Below, piece by piece: positions 33,972 to 44,874 of a stretch of 64,000 bases of DNA. A model generated the notes under the pieces. It did not search any database. It was not told the origin of the DNA and saw nothing but the letters and a program-made list of their open reading frames with translations. The position numbers were made by a program, and so were the translations under genes. Within the stretch, counting starts at the first letter, position 1, and each line of letters opens with the position of its first letter. This stretch comes from Amaurobius ferox. Its lineage: Eukaryota; Arthropoda; Arachnida; Araneae; Amaurobiidae. Location: assembly GCA_951213105.1 (NCBI GenBank), contig OX578146.1, forward strand, positions 53,901,069 through 53,965,068. The letters run 5' to 3'.

Positions 33972-34090
33972 GCCAACGGCTCTACCGTGCTGAAAACACC
34001 GGTTTCCGTTAGATCACCGAAGTTAAGCAGCATTGGGCGCGGATAGTACTTGGGTGGGTGACCACCTGGGAACATTGTGTGCTGTTGGTT
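33972..34090 (+). pseudogene. 5S rRNA-derived SINE head
   Basis: GCCAACGGCTCTACCGTGCT ... GATCACCGAAGTTAAGCAGC ... TAGTACTTGGGTGGGTGACC ... TGTGCTGTTGG. About 119 bases, the length of a real 5S RNA, with the A-box and C-box regions readable. It is inside the SINE target duplication, so it is not a stand-alone 5S gene. Confidence 0.92.
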
Positions 34091-34098
34091 CATTTAGT

Positions 34099-34178
34099 CG
34101 ACGTGGTGGCCGAATGGTTAAGGTGAGCGTTTCCAGCGATCGATCGGCCACCACGTTATGGGTTCAAGTCCCACGTAA
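34099..34178 (+). pseudogene. tRNA-Ser-like module of the SINE
   Basis: A box TGGCCGAATGGTTAAGG and B box GGTTCAAGTCC (34161-34171). Ends GACGTGG and CCACGT can pair as an acceptor stem. A long variable-arm-like segment fits the Ser/Leu class. The anticodon arm is not convincing. Confidence 0.8.
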
Positions 34179-34439
34179 GACATGGATGTTGTGTGTTGTG
34201 CGCGCAGTGTGTTCTGCCCCCCTCTCGTGCGCCTGGGACAACGTCCTAGGACGGCAAAATGGTTCACGATTTCGGCCGTACATAGGGCAAAACGACGTAG
34301 AGTCTGGTGCCTGGCCATTGAAAAAAAAAGGATTTTACGCCTGGGGACAATTCTTGTTCCAACTGAAAGTTTTACAGGAAATATTTCATTGACAAACTTG
34401 ACATTTTCGGTATGTATTCCTGATATCACTTAGATAATT

Positions 34440-35090
34440 TTACGCGTGGCCGTATTATTGGAAAGATCGAAGAAGGACAAAAAATAACAGATGTTGCCAG
34501 GGAGTTCGACATCCCACACAGCTATGTTTCACGGCTGTGGCAAGCATTTAAAACAACTGCAATGTGTAGCGAGCGTCACGAGGGAGGTCGTGTTAGAAGT
34601 ACGACGCCTGCAGGAGACAGGTACATTATCCTATCGGCAAACAGGGAACGGCGCACCACAGTTCAGCAGGTGGCAAATCAGTTTCTTGCTACCACAGGAC
34701 AGCGGATCTACCGAAAAACTGTAGCCAGACGTTTGAGAGAAAGAGGACTATATCCCCGCAGACCTGTTGTGTGTGTGCCATTGTCCAGACTGCACCGTAC
34801 CGCCCGTTTGCAATGGTGTCGTGAGCACCGCAATTGGGCCGAACAGGACTGGGCTTGCGTACTATTCTCAGATGAGAGTAGGTTCAGTCTGTCATCGGAT
34901 TGTAGACGCCAACTGATCTGATGTGAGAGTGGTACTGCTTATCGTTCAGAAAATATCCAGGTAAGGGACCGATATCCGACATGCAGTATCATGGTATGGG
35001 CCGGTATCATGATCAATGGCCGCAACCCCTACACGTGGTTGCAACTGGGACTATGAATGGCCAACGATACATTGATAAAGTTCTACTGCC
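34440..35090 (+). pseudogene. Tc1-like transposase, truncated, with internal stop
   Basis: The frame reads DNFTRGRIIGKIEEGQKITD (paired-type HTH start), FDIPHSYVSRLWQAF, TVARRLRERGLYPRRP, and the DDE start VLFSDESRFSL with the first catalytic Asp. A TGA at 34919-34921 replaces the Trp expected in the Tc1 pattern RRQLI-W. The frame then continues to SIMVWAGIMINGR and stops at the truncation, before the second Asp and the final Glu. No ATG in frame after the upstream stop; the start was probably lost near the SINE insertion. Confidence 0.85.
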
Positions 35091-35093
35091 TCA

Positions 35094-35257
35094 TAATAAA
35101 AATTTAAATTTTGTATTTCTTCAAATTTAATCCCTTGACAATTTTATGGATTTCATAAAATTTTGTACCTTTTTTCTGCAACTTTGTAATTTGTTATATA
35201 TACCTAAGATCAATATTTAAGGAATAAAAATCGAGGTCAATGTTTTTGGGACACCCT
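35094..35257. mobile_element. Right-end fragment of the CAGGGTGTCCC MITE
   Basis: Matches the right arm of 15685-16559 (TTTTGTATTTCTTCAAATTT, ATATTTAAGGAATAAAAATC, GTTTTTGGGACACCC). The left part is absent. Confidence 0.8.
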
Positions 35258-35275
35258 ATATATATAAATAAAAAA

Positions 35276-36371
35276 TCTGATGTGGGCAGCACATGACTTT
35301 CCCTGCATACTCAAATTCATATTTTCTTCATTTCTTTAATAATTCGTTAGATTGAGTCTTATTGCACCAAATAACACTAAATTTGCATTTTTAATTCAAA
35401 TTTTGTTTTTATTTGGTAATTGGACATTTTCCTGAAATCGGCGTAACAAAAATGCAAGAAATCTCAAATATCTCGAAAACGGCTAGTCCTAAAGTGTAAT
35501 GGAGTTTGTTATATTCTTTTCCTCGTCAAAAATTGCGTATAAAACAAAAATTCATTTGATATATTCCAGCATATATAGTCTTTTTCTTTCGATTTTGGCG
35601 ATTTTTCGGGCCATTTCGTTAAAAAAGGCGGGTTGCTCTTTTCCGAATTGTACCAAAATCTAATCAGCACCACTGTATCCCACAAGTAACCTATCTACCA
35701 ATTTTTGTAAAATTTGGTCAATTAGTAGTTTAGCTAGTGTGGATACATGAAATTTGTGCCGGCCATTTCCTTAAAAAAGGCAGGTTGTTCTTTTCCGAAT
35801 CGTACCAAAATCTAATCAACACCAGGGTCGACCACAAGTGACTTATCTACCAAACTTTATGAAATTTAGTCTACTAGTTGAGTTAGAGTGGAAATATAAA
35901 ATTTTTGCGGGCCATTTCGTAAAAAAAAGCCAGTAGTTCTTTTCCGAATCGTATCAAAATTTAATCAGCAGCAGGGTGACTTACAAGTGACTTATGTACT
36001 AAATTTTGTAAAATTTGATCAATTAGTTTTTCAGTTACAGCGGATACAGGCAATTTTTGAGGGCCATTTCGCAAAAAAGGCGGGTTCGTTTATTCCGAAT
36101 AGTACCCAAAACTAATCAGCACCAGGGTCACATACAAGTGACTTACCTACCAAGTTTTATGAAATTCGGTCCATTAGTTTTTGAGTTAGAGTGGATACAT
36201 ACATTGCACAGACAGACAGACAGACACACACACACACAGACGTCATGCTAAAAATAGTTCTTTCGTATTCTATAGGTATCGAAACGTGTAGATTCATCGA
36301 AAACTTGAGTTGTGATTTTCGACATGATTCCAATACTTTCCCTATACATTGCCATGTATTGCAGGGAAAGT
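35276..36371 (-). mobile_element. HINE-like family A copy with extra internal repeats
   Basis: Longest family A copy in the window (about 1.1 kb). The internal 120-bp repeat (GGGCCATTTCG, AAAAAAGGCGGG, CCGAATCGTACCAAAATC, AATCAGCACCAGGGT, GACTTATCTACCAAA) occurs about five times, against two or three in neighbours. Both ends are intact. Confidence 0.78.
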
Positions 36372-36548
36372 AAAAACTGATATTTAAAAATTGATACTTA
36401 TAAGCGAAAACTATACATAAACTACTGTAAGTACAAAAAAAACCCCATCTCTAGCACATCCAGTACAAATAAGTGTTAACCTAAGTAACAATAAACCAAG
36501 ACTAATAGGATAAAAATAGTAGGTAATTTATCACTCTAATGGTAAAAA

Positions 36549-37347
36549 TCTGATGTGGGCAGCACATGACTTTCCCTGCAGACTCAAATTCATATATTTT
36601 TTTTTCTTTAATAATTCATTAAATTGAGTTTAATTGCACAAAATAACACTAAATTTGCATTTTTAATTCAATTTCTGTTTTTATTTGGTAATTAGACATT
36701 TTTCTAAAAGTGGCATAACTAAATGCGAAAAATCTCAAATATCTCGAGAATGGTTAGTCCTAGAGTAATAAAGTTGTTTTTATTATTATCCTCAATAAAA
36801 AATTACATATAAAACAAGCATTTAATTGATATATTTAAACATACGTAGCTTTTTTTAGATTTTGCGAGTTTTGAGGGCCATTTCGTAAAAAAAGGCAGGT
36901 TGTTCTTTTCCGATTAATATCAAAATCTAATCAGCACCAGAGTAGCATACAAGTAACTTATCTACCAAATTTTGTGAAATTTGGTCAATTAGTATTTTAG
37001 CTAGAGTGGATACATGAAATTTTTACGGGCCATTTGGCAAAAAAGGCGGGTTCTGTTTTTATGAATCGTACCAAAAACTAATCAGCACCAGAGTCATATC
37101 CAACTGACTTACCTGCCAAATTTTATGAAATTCGGTCCATTAGTTTTTGAGTTAGAGTGGATACATACATTGCACAGACAGACACACAGACAGACAGAAA
37201 CACACACACATACAGACGTCACGTGAAATTTGGTTTTTTCGTATTCTAGAGGTCTCGAAACGTGTAGATCCGTCGAAAATTCGAGTTGTGATTTTCGGCA
37301 TGATTCCAATACTTTCCCTATACATTACCATGTATTGCAGGGAAAGT
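36549..37347 (-). mobile_element. HINE-like family A copy, array unit 1
   Basis: Both ends present: TCTGATGTGGGCAGCACATG start and TTGCAGGGAAAGT end, followed directly by AAAAA and the next unit. Confidence 0.8.
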
Positions 37348-37352
37348 AAAAA

Positions 37353-38114
37353 TCTGATGTGGGCAGCACATGACTTTCCCTGCAGACTTATATTAACGTT
37401 CTCTTTATTTTAATTAAATTTATTTCACTTTTAATTCAATTTTCGTTCTCATTCGGTAACCGGGCTTATTTTCAAAGGTGGCGTAGGGAAAGTACGAAAA
37501 ACTAAAATATCTCGAGAACGGCTAGTCCAAGTGTAATGTGGTTGGTTTTATTTTTTTCGTCGTTAAAAATTACGTATTAAATCAGCATTTAATGGATATA
37601 TTTGAGTATACCCAGTTCTTTAGTTTAGATTTGGACGATTTTTGCGGGCCATTTTGCAAAAAAAGGCAGGTCATTTCTTTGCGAATCGTACCAAAATCTA
37701 ATCAGCACCAGGGTAACCCAGAAGTGACTCATCTACCGAATTTTGTGAAATTCGGCCCATTAATTTTTCAGTTAGAGTGGATACAAGCTTTTGCGGGCCA
37801 TTTCGCAAAAAAAAGGCGGGTTCTTTTATCCCGAATCGTACCCAAAACTAATCAGCACCAGACTCGCTCACAAGTAACTTACCTACCAAATTTTGTGAAA
37901 TTTGGTCCATTAGTTTTTTAGTTAGAGTGGATACAAAATCTGCACAGACAGACAGACAGACACACAGACAGACAGACACACACACAGACGTCACGCTAAA
38001 AATAGTTTTTTCGTATTCTAGAGGAAACGTGTAGATCCGTCGAAAACTCGAGTTGTGATTTTCGGCATGATTCCAATACTTTCCCTATACATTATCATGC
38101 ATTGCAGGGAAAGT
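37353..38114 (-). mobile_element. HINE-like family A copy, array unit 2
   Basis: Head-to-tail with units 1 and 3. The sequence before the internal repeats (GCGTAGGGAAAGTACGAAAA) marks a subfamily shared with units 4 and 5. Confidence 0.8.
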
Positions 38115-38119
38115 AAAAA

Positions 38120-38890
38120 TCTGATGTGGGCAGCACATGACTTTCCCTGCAGACTTATATCCACGTTCTATTTATTTCAATTAAATGTAATTCACTTTTA
38201 ATTCAATTTTCGTTCTCATTTGAAAACTGGACTTATTTTCAAAGGTGGGGTGGAAAAATACGATAAAAACTAATATATCTCGAGAACGGCTAGTCCTAGT
38301 GTAATGGGGTTGGTCTTATTCTTTTCTTCGTTAAAAGTTACGCACTAAACAAGCATTTAATGGATATATTTGAGCATACGTAGCTCTTTAGTTTAGATTT
38401 TGGAAATTTTTGCGGGCCATTCTACAAAAAAAGGCAGATTATTATTTTCTGAATCATACCAAAATCTAATCAGCACCAGGGTGACCTATAAGTGACTTAT
38501 CTACCGAATTTTGTGAAATTCGGTTCATTAGTTTTTCAGCTAGAGTGGATACAAGCTTTTGCGGGCCATTTCGGAAAAAAAGGCGGGTTTTTTTATTCCG
38601 AATCGTAACCAAAACTAATCAGCACCAGCCCCGCCCACAAGTGACTTACCTACAAAATTTTGTGAAATTCGGTCCATTAGTTTTTTAGTTAGGGTGGATA
38701 CAAAATCTGCACAGACAGACAGACAGACACACAGACAGACAGACAGACACACACACAGACGTCACGCTAAAAATGGTTTTTTCGTATTCTAGAGGTCTCG
38801 AAACGTGTAGATCCGTCGAAAACTCGAGTTGTGATTTTCGGCATGATTCCAATACTTTCCCTATACATTACCATGTATTGCAGGGAAAGT
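38120..38890 (-). mobile_element. HINE-like family A copy, array unit 3
   Basis: Same ends. (GACA)n is longer here. Head-to-tail with unit 4. Confidence 0.8.
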
Positions 38891-38895
38891 AAAAA

Positions 38896-39516
38896 TCTGA
38901 TGTGGGCAGCACATGACTTTCCCTGCAGACTTATATCCACGTTCTCTTTATTTTAATGAAATTTATTTCACTTTTATTCAATTTTCGTTCTCATTCGGTA
39001 ACCGGGCTTATTTTCAAAGGTGGCGTAGGGAAAGTACGAAAAACTAAAATATCTCGAGAACGGCTAGTCCTAGTGTAATGGGGTTGGTCTTATTCTTTTC
39101 GTCGTTAAACATTACGTATTAAACGGGCATTTAATGGATATATCTGAGTATACCTAGTTCTTTAGTTTAGATTTTGAAGATTTTTGCGGGCCGTTTTGCA
39201 TAAAAAGGCAGGTTATTTTTTTCCGAATCGTACCAAAATCTAATCAGCACCAGAGTGACCTATACGTGACTCATCTACCGAATTTTGTGAAATTCGGTCC
39301 ATTAGTTTTTCAGCTAGAGTGGATACAAACTTTTGCGGGCCATTTCGCAAAAAAAGGCGGGTTATTTTATTCCGAATCGTACCCAAAAGTAATCAGCACT
39401 AGCCCCGGCCACAAGTGACTTACCTACCAAATTTTGTGAAATTCGGTCGATTAGTTTTTTAGTTACAGTGGATACAAAATCTGCACAGACAGACAGACAG
39501 ACACACAGACAGACAC

Positions 39517-39555
<39 letters not shown>

Positions 39556-39704
39556 CACAGACACACGCACAGACGTCACGCTAAAAATGGTTTTTTCGTA
39601 TTCTACAGGTCTCGAAACGTGTAGATCCGTCGAAAACTCGAGTTGTGATTTTCGGCATGATTCCAATACTTTCCCTATACATTACCATGTATTGCAGGGA
39701 AAGT
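38896..39704 (-). mobile_element. HINE-like family A copy, array unit 4
   Basis: Same ends; the longest (GACA)n tract in the array (39485-39565). Confidence 0.8.
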
Positions 39705-39976
39705 AAAAAGGGGGATGAGGGGAATAACTAATGGAATGATAAAATACAAGCGAAAAGGACATAAATATAAATGCATGCAAAAATCATTAGTAAATATATG
39801 ATTATATATAAAATATATATATATATATATAATATGAAAGGGCAAACATGGCAAAAAAGAGATAAGCAATAACAATTAGCTCAAGATTAAAGATCAAAAC
39901 AAGGAGAACAAAAAATTTAAACTAATAAATGATGACAAGACCATGCCATTAGACTGTATGCTTACAACATAAAAAA
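39705..39976. other. Spacer between array units; (TA)n at 39811-39830
   Basis: Unique-looking AT-rich sequence without a gene. Confidence 0.5.
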
Positions 39977-40734
39977 TCTGATGTGGGCAGCACATGACTT
40001 TCCCTGCAGACTTATATTAACGTTCTCTTTATTTTAACTAAATTTATTTCACTTTTAATTCAATTTTCGTTCTCATGCGGTAACCGGGCTTATTTTCAAA
40101 GGTGGCGTAGGGAAAGTACGAAAAACTAAAATATCTCGAGAACGGCTAGTCCTAGTGTAATGGGGTTGGTCTTATTCTTTTCGTCGTTAAAAATTACGTA
40201 TTAAATCAGCATTTAATGGATATATTTGAGTATACCCAGTTCTTTAGTTTAGATTTGGACGATTTTTGCGGGCCATTTTGCAAAAAAAGGCATGTCATTT
40301 TTTTCCGAATCGTACCAAAATCTAATCAGCACCAAGGTAACCCATATGTGACTCATCTACCGAATTTTGTGAAATTCGGTCCATCAGTTTTTCAGTTAGA
40401 GTGGATACAAGCTTTTGCGGGCCATTTCGTAACAAAAGGCGGGTTCTTTTATTCCGAATCGTACCCAAAACTAATCAGCACCAGACTCGCTCAGAAGTAA
40501 CTGAACTACCAAATTTTGTGAAATTCGCTTCTTTAGTTTTTTAGTTAGAGTGGATAAAATATCTGCACAGACAGACAGACACACAGACAGACACACACAC
40601 AGACGTCACGCTAAAAATAGTTTTTTCGTATTCTAGAGGTCTCGAATTGTGTAGATCCGTCGAAAACTCGAGTTGTGATTTTCGGCATGATTCCAATACT
40701 TTCCCTATACATTACCATGTATTGCAGGGAAAGT
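39977..40734 (-). mobile_element. HINE-like family A copy, array unit 5
   Basis: Same ends. TAAAAA precedes and TAAAA follows. Very similar to unit 2 by eye. Confidence 0.8.
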
Positions 40735-40944
40735 AAAATTGGTTGTTAAACCGGAATTGCACACTCACCAGGACAGCCATGCAATCCGAATTAAAACCGA
40801 AAGAATAGCCAGTTTCTGACAATGGCGATATTATATAACTATATACCCCGTTGGGACTGTCTACTGGCTAAGGGAAGGAAAATAATAAAATCCAAAAGAT
40901 TTAAAAAATAGAAATAGAAACTTACAGATATATATATATATGTA

Positions 40945-42175
40945 CAGGGTGATTATAATTAAAGTTCCCGGTTTGAAAATGGTCTCAAATAAAAAGCACT
41001 GGTCAGAATGATTTGAAATTTTACGTGACCACTCGTGGAGCAATGGAATTTTGTTTGGTGAAGAAAAAACAGTAGTTCAAAAAGCCGCCGCTAGGTGAAT
41101 AATTGACGCTTTACTACACTAGAATGCAATATAAAAGTAATAAACGTTGACTTACTCATTGGCTAATGACGTAATAAATATTCAATATGCTGTCCTTCGA
41201 ATACTGAATTAAAAGTCGATCTTTCATCATCGTATGCATGCAAGTAATAAAAAAAAATTTCATCCATTGAAACAAAGTTAAATTCTAAACAAACGTAAGC
41301 CGTATCTTTTTCTCACAAAAAGTGGATTTAACTTGTTTTGCATAATTGCTCTTCAAATGCTGCTGCAAATTTGCATAAGACAATGACGTTGCAGTAAACG
41401 TTTGCTATAAAAAAGGAAGAGTGGAACTTGTTTCTCATAACTTAACGAAAAATCTCTATTGTTCTGTCGCAATGACTCTATCATTAAAAGATCGTTCGTC
41501 ATATGATGAGTAAGTCAACGTTTATTACTTTTGTATTGCATTCTAGTGCAGTAAAGCACCAATTATTCGCCTAGCGGCGACTTTTTGAACTACTGTCTTT
41601 TTCTTCACCAAACAAAATTCCATTGCTATCATTAAAAGATAGTTCGTCATATGATGAGTAAGTCAACTTTTATTACTTTTGTATTGCATTCTAGCGTAGT
41701 AAAGCGCCAATTATTCTCCTAGCGGCGACTTTTTGAACTACTGTCTTTTTCTTCACCAAACAAAATTCCATTGCTATCATTAAAAGATAGTTCGTCATAT
41801 GATGAGTAAGTCAACGTTTATTACTTTTGTATTGCATTCTAGTGTAGTAAAGCGCCAATTATTCTCCTAGCGGCGACTTTTTGAACTACTGTCTTTTTCT
41901 TCACCAAACAAAATTCCATTGCTATCATTAAAAGATAGTTCGTCATATGATGAGTAAGTCAACGTTTATTACTTTTGTATTGCATTCTAGTGTAGTAAAG
42001 CGCCAATTATTCTCCTAGCGGCGACTTTTTGAACTACTGTCTTTTTCTTCACCAAACAAAATTCCATTGCTCCACGAGTGTTCACGCAAAATTTCAAATC
42101 ATTCTGACCAGTGCTTTTTATTTGAGACCATTTTCAAACCGGGAACTTCAATAATAATCACCCTGTATATATATA
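40945..42175. mobile_element. MITE of the CAGGGTGATTATAA mariner-type family
   Basis: TIRs CAGGGTGATTATAATTAAAG (40945) and its inverse ending at 42175, with TA on both outer sides. The left 220 bp is homologous to the left end of the transposase-bearing copy at 62201. No coding remains. The right half is dominated by a 148-bp tandem repeat. Confidence 0.88.
41473..42064. repeat. 148-bp tandem repeat, 4 units, inside the MITE
   Basis: CATTGCTATCATTAAAAGAT starts at 41621, 41769 and 41917, exactly 148 apart; a diverged unit precedes. Each unit contains the subterminal TIR sequence (CAACGTTTATTACTTTTGTA, CTAGCGGCGACTTTTTGAAC). Confidence 0.95.
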
Positions 42176-42346
42176 TCAATAAATAAATCGAATTTGAATT
42201 TAAAAGAAAAGTTTGGATATGTCTTGTTTTTCACCTAAAGTATCACACCTAAAGGGTCACTGTATCGAGTGTCTTAGCTGTATGCTTAGATTTTCCCACT
42301 ACACGACCGACATACAAACATACAGACATCTTCTTTTATCATGTAA

Positions 42347-42905
42347 GATAAACCAATAAAATTGACCCAGCAAAATTTGGTAATCGAATTAAAATGTTCG
42401 ATATTGAGGTTAGCATTGTATTTTTTATATAGAATTATTTTACTCGTTTTCCTCTTTATTTCATAGGATTGATTCTTTACATCGTTTTATCCTGTGACCT
42501 GTTTTTAAAACCATCTATGTGTTTGTTTTATTCTTCATTTTATTCAGTTGGGAGTCCTTCCCTACAAGTCGATAGAAAATTTATCGTTTTTACGGATGAA
42601 ATATTCAAGGGAAAAAGAAAATAGCCTCATAAATAGAATGGAATCACATAATATCTTTTAGGCTTTGTTGCATATTTTTTCAATATTTTTTTTGTACTTT
42701 GATTTTAAGAATGCAATATATTGACTTTTGTCATTCAAATGTGTGATAAGCTTTATCAGGGTGTCTTGTACACATAACTAAAAACGCCCGAGACGCTTAT
42801 AAATACTAATTGAAGATTCTAAAACGTAAGATGTGTTCACTTCATGACTTTCCCATACAGACTCACGTATATATTGTGAGGAAACAATAACACAAATTGA
42901 TCTTT
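42347..42905 (+). repeat. Direct duplicate D1 (partner 46353-46895)
   Basis: Shared markers in order: TCGAATTAAAATGTTCGATA, CCTGTGACCTGTTTTTAAA(A/G), AAATAGAATG-A-TCACATAA, GTCATTCAAATG. The copies are about 4 kb apart in the same orientation and clearly diverged. Confidence 0.8.
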
Positions 42906-43362
42906 GCTTAACCCGATTAAGCAAAAATTCTATAATATTTTTGTTGCTATTATCTAAAATAAGCGTATGAAATTTCATGAAAATTGTTTGATTCTTTCGA
43001 GAGGTATCGTGCTGTCTGTGGAAATGTAAAATTTATAATATCTCGAGAACGGTTGGTGAAAACGTCTAAACAATGGTGTTCACTAAAGTTTAATTAAAAG
43101 TAATCACAAAGGAATTAGACATGTGATAATGGTAAGTATTTTTAATTGTTTTATGATTTTTTTTATTTTAGATAAAAGACGTGCAAGATCTGTGGAATGG
43201 GCCAGTTAGCGTTAAAAAAATGATTTCTTTCGAATTTAAATAATATATAAATCCAATATGAAATAGTTGTTTTGTAAAATTTTTAACGGATTTTTTTTAA
43301 AGTTTTCTCGATTTTTAATTTTGAATTTAAATTGAAGATCCCCATCTGATGATAAGAAAGAT

Positions 43363-44337
43363 GAATCATGCATAAGGCTCTGATTATGAAACACTTTCCA
43401 TTTGAAATGCAATTTCATTTAAACGCCTCTAAAATGCATTACATTCTCACGCTGATATATTTTAAATTATCACAGTACTACAATAATTTATTATATTTGA
43501 AAACCTAAAACTTCCTCGAAAAAAAAAAATGAACTTTATTCAAATGACGCCATCGAAATATAAATCGTTTGGCTCTCTATGTAAAAGCAATAAATATTTC
43601 ATTCATATCACTTTTAATCTCCAGAGCTAAATAATTTTGCGTTAAAAAATTCAGCAATTCTTATACAATTTATCTTACAATCACTTGTTTACATTCTGCA
43701 TCAATTTAAATTAGCCTTCGTTGTAGAAATAATCAAAGTTTGTTGATCATTTAAACTAAAAAATATTGTAATTGCGTTGGCACAGAATATAGATGCACAG
43801 AAAATACGCAAAAACAAAGCCGTTTTAAGACGAATGCAACATTAAATATAAATTTAAAAGAACTTTAAGAATCACGGTTTTTACACTAGGAAAAAAGATG
43901 GATGCGATATTTTATTTTGAAGTGGGTCGCATGATCTCTTCATATAATATACGTGTAATTATTATTTTAATTTTTATTTAAAGAACTACTAAACATATTT
44001 TGCATAATGTTTTTTTACATGTTTTATGGGAGAATTTGAATATTTTCTAAATTTTCGAAACAATTTGTGAATTTCAAATTCGCTTAAAAAATGTTTGAAA
44101 AATTGGGTCCCATAGAAGTTCAATGTATTTCACTTTTTCAACCCGGGTTCAATCCTAAACTATAATTGGGTGATATTATTCATTTACTTTCCCATATGTC
44201 TTACAGACCGTTTCAACAACATATTTTCATTTTGATAAATTCATTTTTACTGTAGGTATCGTGCGAGAGGACTGACAGACAGACAGACAGAATGAACAAA
44301 GTCATAAACACTTTTCAACTATGTTGGAAAGTGTTAA
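43363..44337 (-). mobile_element. HINE/DINE-1-like family B copy
   Basis: Plus-strand order: stem-loop region AATCATGCATAAGGCTCTGA, ACACTTTCC, body, (GACA)n, then AACACTTTTCAACTATGTTG-GAAAGTGTT hairpin. Inverted with respect to the copy at 44875. Confidence 0.65.
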
Positions 44338-44874
44338 AAATCAATAGACCTCGGACTTTTATGGATTGAAATAAATATACGAAATTTCATTCGATTTGCT
44401 CAATTTTTATCTTATTAATAATATTATAAATATATTAATATTATATATATAAAAAATATCGTCTCTTTATACGCACTGACATGATTTTAAAATGGTTAAT
44501 AAAATAATGGCTTAAATTCAGGGAGGTTTAAATGGTGCGAGAGAACGACTGTCTAGAACAGTGTTTCTCTAACTTTTTTATTCGTGAATCACTTCCAAAT
44601 TTTATTTATCTTTGTGGTCTCCCGTCTCCTCTAAACCTGAGGCACTGTTTTAGTTAGAATACAGTCGAATTGAGAAGTTTAGAATACTGGAAAGCAGAAG
44701 TTTTTATGACCCTTGAGAAATCCGTTGTACTCCTCCTTCCTGTAGGGGTCCATATGGTTCCTCTCGAGAACCGTTGAACTAGAAGGACGCCAGGTCTATT
44801 TGCTGTAAACATCGAGCAAATACAAACTTTGTGAAGTGAGCTACTTTGTGAAGGGTGGCCATTTTTAACACTTT
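44338..44874. other. Spacer between inverted family B copies
   Basis: No gene recognised. A sub-block near 44760-44860 is somewhat less AT-rich. Confidence 0.4.

Larger units (their letters stand above)
33970..34326 (+). mobile_element. Composite SINE: 5S rRNA head + tRNA-Ser-like module + body + A tail
   Basis: A complete 5S-like head (33972-34090) is joined by CATTTAGTC to a tRNA-Ser-like module (34099-34178), then a body with GCCTGGGACAACGTCCTAGG and AAACGACGTAGAGTCTGGTG, ending in an A run. The flanking AAAGGATTTGACGC (33956-33969) and AAAGGATTTTACGC (34327-34340) bracket 5S, tRNA and body together, so all were inserted as one unit. Both type 1 (5S) and type 2 (tRNA) internal Pol III promoter elements appear present. 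Confidence 0.87.
33780..35092 (+). mobile_element. Tc1-like element, 3'-truncated, with nested SINE
   Basis: Starts CACTGCTGGCCAATTGCTAA, a common Tc1-like TIR start, next to TA. A SINE is inserted at 33970-34326. The transposase follows and is cut at about 35090, where a fragment of the CAGGGTGTCCC MITE begins. No right TIR. Confidence 0.82.

Noticed and set aside
33972..34090. A stand-alone 5S rRNA gene
   Set aside because: The 5S sequence is full length, but it lies inside the same target duplication as a tRNA-like module and an A-tailed body, so it is the head of a SINE.
37109..39666. Cys/Val/Ser-rich minus-strand proteins
   Set aside because: They are translations of (GACA)n/(CA)n tracts in family A repeats, recurring in each copy.
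36549..40734. CRISPR-like or satellite array
   Set aside because: Units are 760-810 bp transposon-like copies with defined ends; the window is eukaryotic and there are no short repeat-spacer units.
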